From the NCBI RefSeq assembly GCF_938023125.1, contig NZ_CALHDW010000002.1, positions 62,001 to 126,000 on the forward strand: a stretch of 64,000 nucleotides of DNA, written 5' to 3'. Positions within the stretch are counted from its first letter, which is position 1; each line of letters begins with the position of its first letter. This stretch comes from an uncultured Porphyromonas sp. (GTDB lineage Bacteria; Bacteroidota; Bacteroidia; Bacteroidales; Porphyromonadaceae). The position numbers and the translations under genes were made by a program. Below, piece after piece: positions 24,074 to 33,370 of this stretch. The notes beneath the pieces were generated by a model. It made no database searches, was not told where the DNA came from, and saw nothing but the letters and a program-made list of their open reading frames with translations.

Positions 24074-27000
24074 TTAAAGAGCGATTTTCTTCACGAGACG
24101 CTTGCCCTCTTGGCTTACTACTACGATGTAGTGTCCACGGCCAAGGTTGAGGGAGATAGCTTCGTGAGCGTTAGCTTCTACAAGCATCTTACCTTCGAGG
24201 TCGTAAACAAGTACGTGAGCGCTATTGAGCCCTGAGATGCTGAGAGCCTCGCCTTGGATAGCGAAGAACACGTTGTCAAGAGCTACCTCATCTACTGAGA
24301 GGAGGTCTTCTTCTACGATATTGGTAAATATCTTCCAACCCGGAGCTTGGCTGTATGCAGCCTTAGTGCCGAAGGGTACGTGGAGAGTTGCTTGCTCGAT
24401 TTCTACGATATCAGAGAATGCCAACTCATCGAGTACGGGAGGTACTGTATTGAACGAGAATACGTTGGCAATAGACTGGCAGCCTCTGAATGCATTAGCC
24501 CCGATCTGTACGTTCGTAGGAATGTTGAGCGAGACAATAGCAGTACCTTGTAGTGCTTGCTCACCAATGAAGGTCACACCCTCTCTGGGGAGATCGAAAC
24601 TTGCCAATCGGAAACAACTCTTGAAGCAGAAGTTGCCAACGCTCTTGAGTGCCTTGCAGTGATCGATCTTGAGCTTAACGATGTTGGCAGCGCCATTGAA
24701 CGCATAGTCTTCTAGCACTTCGAGAGACTCGGGGAGTACGAGCTCTTGAGGAACAAAGTTGAAGGCGAAGGCATATCTCTCGATCTTCTTAATGTCATTA
24801 GGGAGCTCGATAGGCTTCGCAGCTTGCCCTTGTTGTACAAATGAGGGGTAGTGCATCAAGGCACGGTCTGCCTTGCGGATGAGCATACCATCAACGGTTT
24901 CGAAGAAGTCGTTGCTACCCTCAATCTTCTTGATGCTCATAGCAAAGGTGAATGCACCCGTGCGTATCTTTTCTACAGAAGCGGGGAGTGTGAATACCTC
25001 TTTGGGGTAAACGGTAGCTACTTGTACCAGTTCCTTACCATCCTTTGAGTAGACAGCGTTGTCTACAGACTTGAAGTGTGGGTTGGCAGCATCTACTTCC
25101 AATTTCTTCAACTGTCCGCAGTACATAAAGGGAAGTACCCCGATGGTTTCTACCTGAGCAGAGATCGTTAGGCCTGTTAGCTTAGAGCCCATAAAGGCAT
25201 AGTCTGCAATGTGCTTAACATTGTTGGGTACCACGACATCGCCCACGGCATCCCACTTAACGAGTGTATTGCCTTCGATTACGGGGTCGTTGTCGCCACC
25301 ATGGTGTCCTTCCTCGTAGCAAACCAAGTGTACATTGAGGTCGCTCGTTACATTGTTGATGCGAAGTTCGTTATTCGTTTCGGTTTGCTCCTCATCGTTA
25401 ATGATCCAAGCTCCTACCTTGTAGCCCGCATTGGGAGCTGCTGTGAAGATAATATCTTGGCCACTTGCAATAGCTTCGCCACTAGCGACGGGTGTACCTT
25501 CTGAGGTGCGAGCCGAGAGTGAACCATTGCCGCTCATCTCTTTGTATTGGATAACTACAGAGCCTTCGTTGCGCTCGAAACGAACGAGGAAGTCGATCGT
25601 TTCTGTAGGAGTTACCGTCCAAGTTGTTTGCCCCTTGAGAGACTCTCTTTCTACATACTTACCTTCGCTATCCTCAAAGAGCCAGTCTGTCACCTTGTAT
25701 CCCTTGATGGGAGTAGCCGTGAACGTTACGCTCTTACCTGTGGGTACGAGATCACTACTCTTGAATTCTTTTCCGTCCATTACGGCGGTTACCGTACCAC
25801 CGGCAGCGTTGGCAGACTTGAAGAATATACGGTTCCCCTCGGGGAGCTTGTTGCAATGCGCAACGATGTTGAGCGCTTCATTTACAGAGGGTATCTCAAG
25901 TATCTTTTGGGTTCCGGGGATGCCTTCCATCTTCTGACCGTTTACGGTCCAGTGCGAAAACTCGTATTGAACGAAGTTGTAACGGCATTCCATCTTGAGC
26001 GTACTGCCTTCGGCTACCTCGTCTCCGTTCTCCACGGTAACGGGTCCCAAGAGCCATGCTTCTATAAATCCTGCTTCTTGTGGATCTACTTTGAAGGTTA
26101 CTCGATGTTTCTTTAGTTCTGAATCGGGAGCTCCTACCTGGATCTTAGCTCTCTTATAATACTTCTCAAGGGATGTCTTTACCGTTTCGTTGGCTACATA
26201 GATAGTCATGGAGGCGTTGTCGCTAGGACCACTCATGTTGTTGTCGCCAAAAGCAACAAATCCGGCACTTTCGTGGATGTCTACAAGCTTGATACCGGCA
26301 ATTTGGCTGAATGCCAAGAAGCCTACAGTCTCGAGCTTAGGTAGGTCGATGCTTTCCAAAGCATCTGCCGATAGGAAGCAATTGTCGCCTACGCTTTTTA
26401 CGGACGTACCGATGATTGTATTGAGCTTCTTTAGGTTCTGACCTGCGCCATCGGCTATGATTGTTGTTTCGTTGGGGAGAGTAATCTTAGCCACCTGGGG
26501 GAGTAGGATTACGGCCTGTGTCTTATCTTTCGAAAGCACAGCTCCGTCCAAAACCATATATCCTGCCTGAGGATGGGTGATGGAGAACTCAGTAATGTTG
26601 GGGTTGTTATTGAAGGGATTCTTTTCGATCTTCTCTAGGGCTCCTCCTAGGATCACTTTGGTGAGAGAGGTGCAGTTGAAGAAAGCATTTTTCCCCAAGA
26701 TCTTGATTGCCGGGAGCTCAAGGGTGGTAAAGCTCGCGTTGTCGCAAGAGGCAAAAGCATCTTCGCCGATTTCCTCTACTTGAGGCATCTTCATGGACTT
26801 AATACCCTTGCATTCCTTAAAGGCTTCTTTGCCAATCTTTTTTACGTTGTTGAAGTCGATAGAGGTAATTTCGTCGTTCGAAGAACGTAGGCCACTGCGC
26901 ATACCGGCAGATTCCCAATCGTCATCGCCCCAATCACCACCACTTTGGTAGAAACAGTTAGGGGCAATTTCTACTACCTCATCGGGCATTTTGATGTCTC

Positions 27001-27112
27001 CTGATGCCATTGGCCAGCTTATAAGCACGCCATCTTGAACGTTCTGAGCTTTGACGACGCCAAAGGTCGTGGCAAGCAAAGACAACAGGAAGAAAAGAGT
27101 AATTTTTTTCAT
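24074..27112 (-). CDS. Secreted BspA-like leucine-rich-repeat protein, T9SS cargo
   Basis: 1012 residues. A signal peptide (1-22) is followed by a first block of LRR_5/BspA-type repeats (about 45-310, units such as IGKEAFKECKGIKSMKMPQV), a central region of bacterial Ig-like/InlB B-repeats (about 335-620, with GYKVTDWLFED and GYKVGAWIIND), a second LRR_5 block (about 640-930), and a type IX sorting domain (about 940-1012) ending RLVKKIAL. Proteins of this plan in oral Bacteroidota bind fibronectin, fibrinogen or other cells; that role is not shown here. It stands alone with its own terminator and a possible 410-nt leader. Repeat number may vary between strains. Confidence 0.88.
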   Translation of the reverse strand: MKKITLFFLLSLLATTFGVVKAQNVQDGVLISWPMASGDIKMPDEVVEIAPNCFYQSGGDWGDDDWESAGMRSGLRSSNDEITSIDFNNVKKIGKEAFKECKGIKSMKMPQVEEIGEDAFASCDNASFTTLELPAIKILGKNAFFNCTSLTKVILGGALEKIEKNPFNNNPNITEFSITHPQAGYMVLDGAVLSKDKTQAVILLPQVAKITLPNETTIIADGAGQNLKKLNTIIGTSVKSVGDNCFLSADALESIDLPKLETVGFLAFSQIAGIKLVDIHESAGFVAFGDNNMSGPSDNASMTIYVANETVKTSLEKYYKRAKIQVGAPDSELKKHRVTFKVDPQEAGFIEAWLLGPVTVENGDEVAEGSTLKMECRYNFVQYEFSHWTVNGQKMEGIPGTQKILEIPSVNEALNIVAHCNKLPEGNRIFFKSANAAGGTVTAVMDGKEFKSSDLVPTGKSVTFTATPIKGYKVTDWLFEDSEGKYVERESLKGQTTWTVTPTETIDFLVRFERNEGSVVIQYKEMSGNGSLSARTSEGTPVASGEAIASGQDIIFTAAPNAGYKVGAWIINDEEQTETNNELRINNVTSDLNVHLVCYEEGHHGGDNDPVIEGNTLVKWDAVGDVVVPNNVKHIADYAFMGSKLTGLTISAQVETIGVLPFMYCGQLKKLEVDAANPHFKSVDNAVYSKDGKELVQVATVYPKEVFTLPASVEKIRTGAFTFAMSIKKIEGSNDFFETVDGMLIRKADRALMHYPSFVQQGQAAKPIELPNDIKKIERYAFAFNFVPQELVLPESLEVLEDYAFNGAANIVKLKIDHCKALKSVGNFCFKSCFRLASFDLPREGVTFIGEQALQGTAIVSLNIPTNVQIGANAFRGCQSIANVFSFNTVPPVLDELAFSDIVEIEQATLHVPFGTKAAYSQAPGWKIFTNIVEEDLLSVDEVALDNVFFAIQGEALSISGLNSAHVLVYDLEGKMLVEANAHEAISLNLGRGHYIVVVSQEGKRLVKKIAL

Positions 27113-27529
27113 CTGTAAATATTATAACGATTCAATTTTTGTCTGCGCATGCAGACACTTCTTTTTTGTTGGTGATAAGTTCGTTGCGAATAAAGGCCCA
27201 TCGGAGAGGAGGGCTTTTACAGGTTTTCGATGGTAGGTGAGAGTTGGGATTTCCCCGATAGGGAAATGAAGAAAAAGGTCACACCTTCCCCCTATATTCG
27301 ATCTATTTAGCCGATCGCAAAGGGAAAATAGCGCATAGGAGGGGGTGTTAGTCCCTCTTAGTAGTCTTACAGACTCTCTTTGTGCGGGTATAGCTTTATT
27401 GTCCGTTGTTTGCAAAACTTGTTTCTTAAAGGGAATTCACTGTAGGTTTGTTGGTGTTTTGTGAGAAGTGTCTCTAAAAATGACCTACATATGCACTATC
27501 CACGCTAGGATAGCTATCTCTTTGGGAAA

Positions 27530-27559
27530 CAAAGGTATATAATTATTGGGGCTTTTCAA
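27530..27559 (-). promoter_or_regulatory. Promoter directed at the LRR gene, with a long leader
   Basis: On the minus strand TTG (27559-27557), 19 nt, then TACCTTTG (27537-27530): a full consensus match. Transcription would begin near 27523, about 410 nt ahead of the LRR start codon. Confidence 0.65.
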
Positions 27560-27606
27560 TAGACTTCTCGGGAGAAAAATAGGTGCAAATACCGGGAGCA
27601 AATAGC

Positions 27607-27614
27607 TATCTTTG
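27607..27614 (+). promoter_or_regulatory. Promoter of the WD40-like gene, -7 element
   Basis: TATCTTTG on the plus strand, about 84 nt upstream of the ATG at 27698. No good -33 match is seen. Confidence 0.5.
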
Positions 27615-27697
27615 CCTCGAGAATGTGAGGTAAAGCCATGGAGAACACCGTCACTTGCCCTCGCTTCATGCCATGATTCTTTAGAATGTAAAATGCT

Positions 27698-28756
27698 ATG
27701 ACAAAGAAAAGTATCGCACGATGGATTGCTCTGTTTCTCACGAGCACAACCTTATGCCTAGCCTTCGGCTCCATCCCAGCCGAGGCTCAAAAGAAAAAGG
27801 GAGCCACTCGTCAGGAGGCAAAAGGCTCGAAAGTGCCCAAACTACAACTCCTCAAGCATCACAAGTCCGAGGGGGATGTGGATCTCGTTGTTTTAAATAA
27901 GTCGGGTAGTGTGGCTGCCACCTACTTTGGAGAGGATTATGGGACGCAGCGTAAGGTCAAGAAGCTCGTCCTTTGGGACACTTCTAAGTTTACCCAAATT
28001 GCCGAATACAAGATTAATTGTCGTGATATATGCTTTGGAGAGGACGAAAATACCCTCCTGTTTGTAGATCCCTATGGGATCAAGGAGATGGACATCCGAA
28101 GCGGAGAGATCTCGCTAGTGCTAGAGGGAGAGTTCCTAAAGGCGGCCTACAATCCGCTAGACAACAATGTGATTTTTTATTCCGATGAGGTGGATGCCTA
28201 TTATTACGATCGTACAACAGAGACTTCGGAGCACCTACATACAGTGAGCAAAGGCTCTGGTGTAAGACCCTTCCGCTTCTATCGTTTCACCGAAAATCAC
28301 TTGCAGATCTTGATGTGTCGTAACTATACGTTACAGATAGATCTTAGAGACTATACAACCCAAAAGGTGTATTTCTCGGAGGATGATAATTGCCACATAG
28401 ACCTAGCACTGAGCCCCGATGAACAGTGGATCCTGCAGGGAGGTGCCTTTAACTATAACCGGTTGTATAAGAATGCTGACTACCTAGCTCGAGGAGAGGA
28501 GGCTAGGCTTCAAGGTCAGTTTGATACGAATAATATCAATTATGAAACCCTTAAATTCATGGAGGATGGCTATATCCTCTGTGGAACGGTCAATGGTCGC
28601 TCGGTAGAGATCTGGGATCTCAAGACGCTCAAGAAGGTGAGTTCTTTTGCTCAGAAGGGTAAGCTCAGTTATGTTGGTGGTATTGCCTATAATCCGGAGA
28701 AAAGGCTCATTGTTGTAGGTTCTCTCTACGGCATCGTCTGCTTCTTTAGGTATTAA
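27698..28756 (+). CDS. Secreted WD40-like beta-propeller protein of unknown function
   Basis: 352 residues with a signal peptide cleaved around AEAQ (residue 30), then a basic linker. The remainder reads as repeated blades: KLVLWDTSKFTQIAEYK, a DIRSGE segment, and EIWDLKTLKKVSSFAQKGK followed by GGIAYNPEKRLIVVGSLYGIV, all WD40-type. No lipobox and no T9SS domain, so it is probably periplasmic. Flanked by the divergent LRR gene and the ihtA receptor gene, 130 nt away, with its own and a separate promoter respectively. I do not recognise a named family. Confidence 0.75.
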   Translation: MTKKSIARWIALFLTSTTLCLAFGSIPAEAQKKKGATRQEAKGSKVPKLQLLKHHKSEGDVDLVVLNKSGSVAATYFGEDYGTQRKVKKLVLWDTSKFTQIAEYKINCRDICFGEDENTLLFVDPYGIKEMDIRSGEISLVLEGEFLKAAYNPLDNNVIFYSDEVDAYYYDRTTETSEHLHTVSKGSGVRPFRFYRFTENHLQILMCRNYTLQIDLRDYTTQKVYFSEDDNCHIDLALSPDEQWILQGGAFNYNRLYKNADYLARGEEARLQGQFDTNNINYETLKFMEDGYILCGTVNGRSVEIWDLKTLKKVSSFAQKGKLSYVGGIAYNPEKRLIVVGSLYGIVCFFRY

Positions 28757-28835
28757 GCACCATTGCTTTCTGTTACTTTGCCTCGGTTACCTTGGAATAA
28801 ATCCGAGGCAGCCGGGGCTCTTGGATATTATTACG

Positions 28836-28843
28836 TACCTTTG
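28836..28843 (+). promoter_or_regulatory. ihtA-ihtB promoter, -7 element
   Basis: TACCTTTG on the plus strand about 43 nt upstream of the receptor ATG. A -33 TTG at proper spacing is not evident. No Fur-like palindrome could be picked out by eye. Confidence 0.55.
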
Positions 28844-28886
28844 CAGATACAAAAAATAGATTATCTGAGAAAATGAAATAGAGGAG

Positions 28887-31037
28887 ATGAGAAATCGATT
28901 GTTTCTTGCCTTTGTATTTGCCTTCTTGCCCCTACTGGCAAAGGCACAGACTGATACTCTTATTCACTCTTCACAACAGTTGGGAGAAGTGGTAGTGACG
29001 GGGACCGGTACTGCTCACTATCTCAAAGACGCCCCTGTACAAACCGAAGTGATCACTCGTAGCATGTTGCGCAATTACTCAGGGCGCAGCATCAGCGATA
29101 TTCTTACGGCTCTTAGCCCCGGCTTCGATATCTCCTCTAGCGATATGGGAGGGCGTATTACCATGGGAGGACTCAATAATTCCTATATTCTTATTCTTCT
29201 CAATGGACGGAGATTGCATGGTGACCTTGGGGGGCAAAACGACCTTTCTCTCATCGACCCTCTGGATATAGAACGTATCGAAATAGTGCGCGGAGCCTCT
29301 TCTTCTCTCTACGGATCAGACGCCATTGCAGGCGTAATCAATGTGATAACAAGACGGAAAACCAAACAGATCCCCCTGAGCTTCGATAATACAACTCAGG
29401 TGGGCGGCTTTGGGCAATTGCTCCAACATAACCGCCTACAGCTGCAACTAGGGCAACTGCATTCCGATACAAAGTACTCGGGAGCACGCAGCGATGGTTG
29501 GCAAAATTCGACTCAAGAGTACTATCGTTATAAACTCTATGAGAACTCCACCACAAAGACAGAGAGCGCATCCGATAATAACCGCATAAGTCAGGCTTTT
29601 TCGTTCACCCCCTCTCCTCATTGGAGCTTCTCCGCAGATGGGATGTACTACCTTAAGCACATCTATCATGAGCCGGGGTTACCTCGCTTTCGCTCTTATA
29701 ATCTCCGTTACCGAGACTTCTCTCTGGGAGCTTCGGCCGAGTATAAACAAGAGGGAGAGTTCTCACTCGCTTTCCTTGCAGACTATAGTCGCCACCGTTA
29801 CTTCTACGATTACTACAATAATTACATTGACGAAATATTTGAGCATCAGCTTATTGGGGGGAAAGATGTGCGGGTCCCCAAGCATATTGTCTACAGTCCC
29901 GGATCCTCTTCCTTGGAGAGCGATCAAGGGCAATTCAATGCTGCGCTAAAAGCCATTATCCCGTTCAACGAGAAGCATCTTTTCTCGGCAGGGGTGGAGT
30001 ATCGTCTTGACGACTTATATGCTCCTAAGCGTATGGTCAAGGCGCGCGAGGCTAACTATACACTCTCTTCTTATGCTCAAGATGAGTGGAATATTCTCCC
30101 CAAACTAAATCTAACAGCAGGGGCGAGATTGGTGCACCATGAGGCATTCGGTTGGCACCTTACACCCAAGGCTTCCCTTCTCTACAAAAGTGGAGATTGG
30201 AGATGGAGAGCGACTTATTCGTGGGGATTCAAGACACCTACGATCAAAGAGTTATACTACTTCTACGAACGCCCCATCATGAGTAAGGTGAGGCTTTATA
30301 TTGGGAATGAACGTCTCAAACCGCAGCGGTCTCAGTACGCCTCGGCAAGTGTAGAGTATCGACATGAGGGCTGGCAATTTTCGTTTACCCCCTCTATCAA
30401 TAAACTATGGGACATGATTGCTCTCGTTTCCGTACCCATTCCTCCCGGTTATGCCGGTGATGAGGGGAACGACTACGATGGAGCCATGCAATATATAAAC
30501 ATGGAGCAGGCGCTCGTCGCCAACTTCGAATTCTCGGGAGCATACACCTCCCCCCACGGATTTGCTTTTGGTGCAGGCTATAGTTATACCTCGGCTCGAG
30601 CTCACTTGGTAGACGAAGAGGCGAGTAAGAAGGCGCAGAGTCCCATCATAGAAGTGCGCAGTATCGATGGCACGGCTAACCACCATGCCAATCTCTTTGC
30701 CAAGTGGGGGCATACGTGGGGCAAGTACTCTCTAGGAGTCGGGATCTATGGAAAAGGTCAGACCGAGCGGTACTATAAAGAGTATGGCAATGCCCCAGGA
30801 TTTTTCCTTTGGAAACTCTCTACGGATCATTCCTTTGCCCTCCCCGCAGGATTGCATTTGGAAGCCGCTTTGGGGATAGACAACCTGCTCAACCATGTAG
30901 AGAGACATCCTTATGGGTACAACTTTGGTACTACAACCCCCGGTCGTACCCTATTCCTCTCCCTCAGTTTGGGCTATCAAACGGGAAAGAAATCTCAGAA
31001 AAACAAAAGGCAACAGATAAGAAGTACAACAATCTAA
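28887..31037 (+). CDS. ihtA: TonB-dependent outer-membrane receptor, IhtA-like (heme/iron)
   Basis: 716 residues. Signal peptide to AKAQ (21), a TonB-box-like GEVVVTG (33-39), a plug domain (about 45-160, with GLNNSYILILLNGRRLHGD and IERIEIVRGASSSLYGSDAI, the typical plug end), and a 22-stranded barrel ending in an aromatic-rich C-terminal strand. The next gene, 11 nt later, encodes a CbiK-like lipoprotein, the same arrangement as IhtA-IhtB of P. gingivalis, which is implicated in heme/iron uptake. The substrate here could be heme, porphyrin or a cobalt-corrin; sequence alone does not decide. Symbol assigned by context. Confidence 0.8.
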   Translation: MRNRLFLAFVFAFLPLLAKAQTDTLIHSSQQLGEVVVTGTGTAHYLKDAPVQTEVITRSMLRNYSGRSISDILTALSPGFDISSSDMGGRITMGGLNNSYILILLNGRRLHGDLGGQNDLSLIDPLDIERIEIVRGASSSLYGSDAIAGVINVITRRKTKQIPLSFDNTTQVGGFGQLLQHNRLQLQLGQLHSDTKYSGARSDGWQNSTQEYYRYKLYENSTTKTESASDNNRISQAFSFTPSPHWSFSADGMYYLKHIYHEPGLPRFRSYNLRYRDFSLGASAEYKQEGEFSLAFLADYSRHRYFYDYYNNYIDEIFEHQLIGGKDVRVPKHIVYSPGSSSLESDQGQFNAALKAIIPFNEKHLFSAGVEYRLDDLYAPKRMVKAREANYTLSSYAQDEWNILPKLNLTAGARLVHHEAFGWHLTPKASLLYKSGDWRWRATYSWGFKTPTIKELYYFYERPIMSKVRLYIGNERLKPQRSQYASASVEYRHEGWQFSFTPSINKLWDMIALVSVPIPPGYAGDEGNDYDGAMQYINMEQALVANFEFSGAYTSPHGFAFGAGYSYTSARAHLVDEEASKKAQSPIIEVRSIDGTANHHANLFAKWGHTWGKYSLGVGIYGKGQTERYYKEYGNAPGFFLWKLSTDHSFALPAGLHLEAALGIDNLLNHVERHPYGYNFGTTTPGRTLFLSLSLGYQTGKKSQKNKRQQIRSTTI

Positions 31038-31048
31038 TTAGTATCGAA

Positions 31049-32044
31049 ATGAAGATTCTAAAGGCTTTGGCTATAGCAACAATAGCCACTACTACACTCC
31101 TTATGGCTTCTTGCAAAAAGCAGGATCCCAAAGATCAAGAGATCGTAAAGTATGAGAAGAAGCACGACACAGCCGTTTTGCTCGTAACATTTGGTTCTAC
31201 TTTCGACGATCCCCACACAACATACAAGAAGCAGATTGCAGATTTCGAAAAAGCATTCCCCAATGCCGATGTATTCTTCTCATTCACCTCTCGTACTTGT
31301 ATCAATCGTTGGCAAGCTGCTAAGAATGAACAATTCATTACTCCAGACCTCTGGTTCAAATCTTTCCTTCAGAAGGATTATAAGACCGTGCTCGTACAGT
31401 CTCTCCATGTTATCCCCGGAGAAGAATTTACTCTCTTGCGCGATGGTTATGTAAAGCCTCACTACAATTTCCCCGCTGAAGAGTTGAATCGTGACAAGGC
31501 TGTGCTAGGGAATGCCCTTCTTACTTCGGACGAAGATATCGAAAGCGTAGCAAAGATCTTGGTAGATGCGTTTGCTACTCAGCTCAAGGCTGGGGATGCC
31601 GTTGCTTTCATGGGTCACGGTAATCCCGTTTCAGACTACGACCGCGCCAATGCTTCTTATGAGAAGATCGAAAAGGCCATGAAGGCTTATGCTAAGAAGA
31701 CCTACAACAATGATAATGTATATGTAGGTACCGTGGATTATCCCGCTATGCTCGTAGATCACGTAATTGATCAGCTCAAGAGCTCTACATGCGCCACCAA
31801 AAAGATCCACCTTCACCCTCTCATGTCTATTGCCGGAGACCACGCCAATAACGATATGTCTAGCACTGCTACCGAAGAGGATGGTAAGAAGCTCCCTCTA
31901 GAAGAACAGAGCTGGCGTAATCAGATCGCTGCTCAAGGTTGGACTGTAGAGTCCCACCTCAAGGGGCTCGGCGATTACCCTGCCATCAACCAAATTTGGA
32001 TCAAGCACCTCAATGAGGCTATCGCAAGCGCCAAAGAAGATTAA
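31049..32044 (+). CDS. ihtB: CbiK-like chelatase lipoprotein, IhtB-like
   Basis: 331 residues from MKILKALA; a longer open frame upstream overlaps ihtA and is not used. The signal peptide ends in the lipobox LMASC (Cys22). The mature protein is a class II chelatase fold: TAVLLVTFGSTFDDPH, VQSLHVIPGEEF with a metal-type His, FMGHGNP, and LHPLMSIAGDHANND. These are the CbiK anaerobic cobalt chelatase motifs, but the lipid anchor puts it in the envelope, not the cytosol. P. gingivalis IhtB, a surface hemin-binding lipoprotein with CbiK similarity, was proposed to take iron from heme before uptake. The chelatase direction and metal are inference. Confidence 0.88.
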   Translation: MKILKALAIATIATTTLLMASCKKQDPKDQEIVKYEKKHDTAVLLVTFGSTFDDPHTTYKKQIADFEKAFPNADVFFSFTSRTCINRWQAAKNEQFITPDLWFKSFLQKDYKTVLVQSLHVIPGEEFTLLRDGYVKPHYNFPAEELNRDKAVLGNALLTSDEDIESVAKILVDAFATQLKAGDAVAFMGHGNPVSDYDRANASYEKIEKAMKAYAKKTYNNDNVYVGTVDYPAMLVDHVIDQLKSSTCATKKIHLHPLMSIAGDHANNDMSSTATEEDGKKLPLEEQSWRNQIAAQGWTVESHLKGLGDYPAINQIWIKHLNEAIASAKED

Positions 32045-32125
32045 TCAGAAGGTATCTCGCCTTGTCTCTGGAGAGGGGGACCGCTCATACCCCCTCTCTT
32101 TGTACGAGAGACGATCTAGAGATAC

Positions 32126-32170
32126 AAAAAGAGGTAGGATGCCCCCGAGCATCCTACCTCTTTTCTTTTA
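32126..32170. terminator. Bidirectional terminator between ihtB and the GntR gene
   Basis: A perfect 13-bp stem (GAGGTAGGATGCC-type arms around CCCCG) with T runs on both strands, between convergent genes. Confidence 0.9.
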
Positions 32171-32197
32171 AGGAAGAGACGGTCTTAAGATGGTTCC

Positions 32198-32581
32198 CTA
32201 GACGCCCTTGGTTATCATCGTTCGGTCTAGATCGTGGCGGAGATTCTCTAGAACACGATCGTAGGGAATGTTGAGAAGCTTCATCTCCTTGGCCACTGCA
32301 GGGAGAATCTCGTTATAGAACCTCTTCTGACGTTCTTGCGCAACAATCTCAATAGCCCCCTCTTTTATGTAGTTGCCAACCCCGGGACGGGATTCGATCA
32401 ATCCGGCTGCAATCAAACGATCGTATGCCTTTACAATGGTGTTCGGATTGACCTCTAGACGAGCCGCCATATCACGTACGGATGGAATACGAGTTCCCAC
32501 TTTATAGGTGCCCGAGAGGATCCCATTGTGGATTCTCTCAATAACCTGAAGGAATATAGATTGTGGTTGAATCGGATTCAT
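32198..32581 (-). CDS. GntR-family regulator, YtrA subfamily
   Basis: 127 residues. A winged helix-turn-helix (about 10-75, with IPSVRDMAARLEVNPNTIVKAYDRL) followed by a short C-terminal helical tail and no ligand-binding FCD/UTRA domain: the YtrA type. These repress linked ABC exporter operons until a membrane-active compound appears. It is the last gene of a cassette with an ABC ATPase and a permease and overlaps the permease by 4 nt, so it would control its own transcription. Confidence 0.92.
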   Translation of the reverse strand: MNPIQPQSIFLQVIERIHNGILSGTYKVGTRIPSVRDMAARLEVNPNTIVKAYDRLIAAGLIESRPGVGNYIKEGAIEIVAQERQKRFYNEILPAVAKEMKLLNIPYDRVLENLRHDLDRTMITKGV

Positions 32582-33345
32582 TGGATTTGCTTCTTCTTAA
32601 AGATATAATACCCCCCAACACACATGGCAATATCCACGAATAAAAATAGAACAGAGGCAATGATATAGGTCGAGATCTTCTCGTAAAGATCTCCTGTAAT
32701 GTAATTCTCAAGGGAGAACTCAACGAGAAGGGGAAGCAACGTCACGAAGATAAGGATAAACCCTACACTGGCTGCCAAGGTGGCTATCACTTGATTTCGT
32801 ATAAGTATCCGGAAGAAAAAGAGCCCTACGATAAGGACAGATACGAGAGATACGAAGAGTATATGTTGCCAGATATCTAGCGGAGTCTGCATGTTTTCCC
32901 CGAGGAATGGCACAATGTGGGATAGGGCCATAGATAGATTGGGAGAGAAGATGAGAAGATAGGGAATGAGTGAAAGAACAGCAACAACTGTAGCCAATAG
33001 AGACATCACAACCCCCTGCAATAGTATAAGAAGATACTTCTCTAGCGAAGACAAGGGCGCCAGATAAAAGTGTGGAATACGGCTATAATAAAGGGTGTTC
33101 GAAACCCAGGAGAGGAATGCAAATAGGTAAAGAATACGCGCAATGGCGAAGTGAAAAAAGGAGGGATCTATGGAGTAAATCGCTTTTTCCCACTCTGTAA
33201 ATGATCTGGAGAAGGCTAAGGGAACAAGCTCGATAAACCAGATTACGATCATAAATATGATGGCAACGAGTATGTGCTGCCTACGATTGATCATCCAATC
33301 TCCCTTAAGCAAAAGTAGTATGCGTCCGAGGCTATTATTTATCAT
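32578..33345 (-). CDS. ABC transporter permease, six-helix membrane protein
   Basis: 255 residues with about six hydrophobic spans (around 25-45, 65-85, 105-130, 160-185, 190-215, 225-245) and no recognisable ABC-2 consensus motif. Assigned as a permease by topology and by lying 25 nt after an ABC ATPase gene and overlapping a YtrA-type regulator. The substrate is unknown; such cassettes often relate to peptide or cell-envelope stress. Confidence 0.75.
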   Translation of the reverse strand: MINNSLGRILLLLKGDWMINRRQHILVAIIFMIVIWFIELVPLAFSRSFTEWEKAIYSIDPSFFHFAIARILYLFAFLSWVSNTLYYSRIPHFYLAPLSSLEKYLLILLQGVVMSLLATVVAVLSLIPYLLIFSPNLSMALSHIVPFLGENMQTPLDIWQHILFVSLVSVLIVGLFFFRILIRNQVIATLAASVGFILIFVTLLPLLVEFSLENYITGDLYEKISTYIIASVLFLFVDIAMCVGGYYIFKKKQIQ

Positions 33346-33370
33346 AGGTGATTTTCTCTAAGGGGTAGGG

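Larger units (their letters stand above)
27113..27697. other. 585-bp divergent intergenic region with promoters for both sides
   Basis: No convincing gene. It holds a full minus-strand promoter at 27530-27559, a plus-strand -7 element at 27607-27614, the small stem GTCTGC-GCAT-GCAGAC at 27141-27156, and a stem ATTTCCC/GGGAAAT near 27250. The stretch 27113-27520 would be the 5' leader of the LRR gene. Confidence 0.55.

Noticed and set aside
30809..31048. Upstream extension of the ihtB frame
   Set aside because: It overlaps the receptor gene; the signal peptide and lipobox start only at 31049.
32280..32300. GCCACTG, part of a cobalamin riboswitch box
   Set aside because: It lies inside the GntR coding sequence on the wrong context, with no other riboswitch boxes near it.
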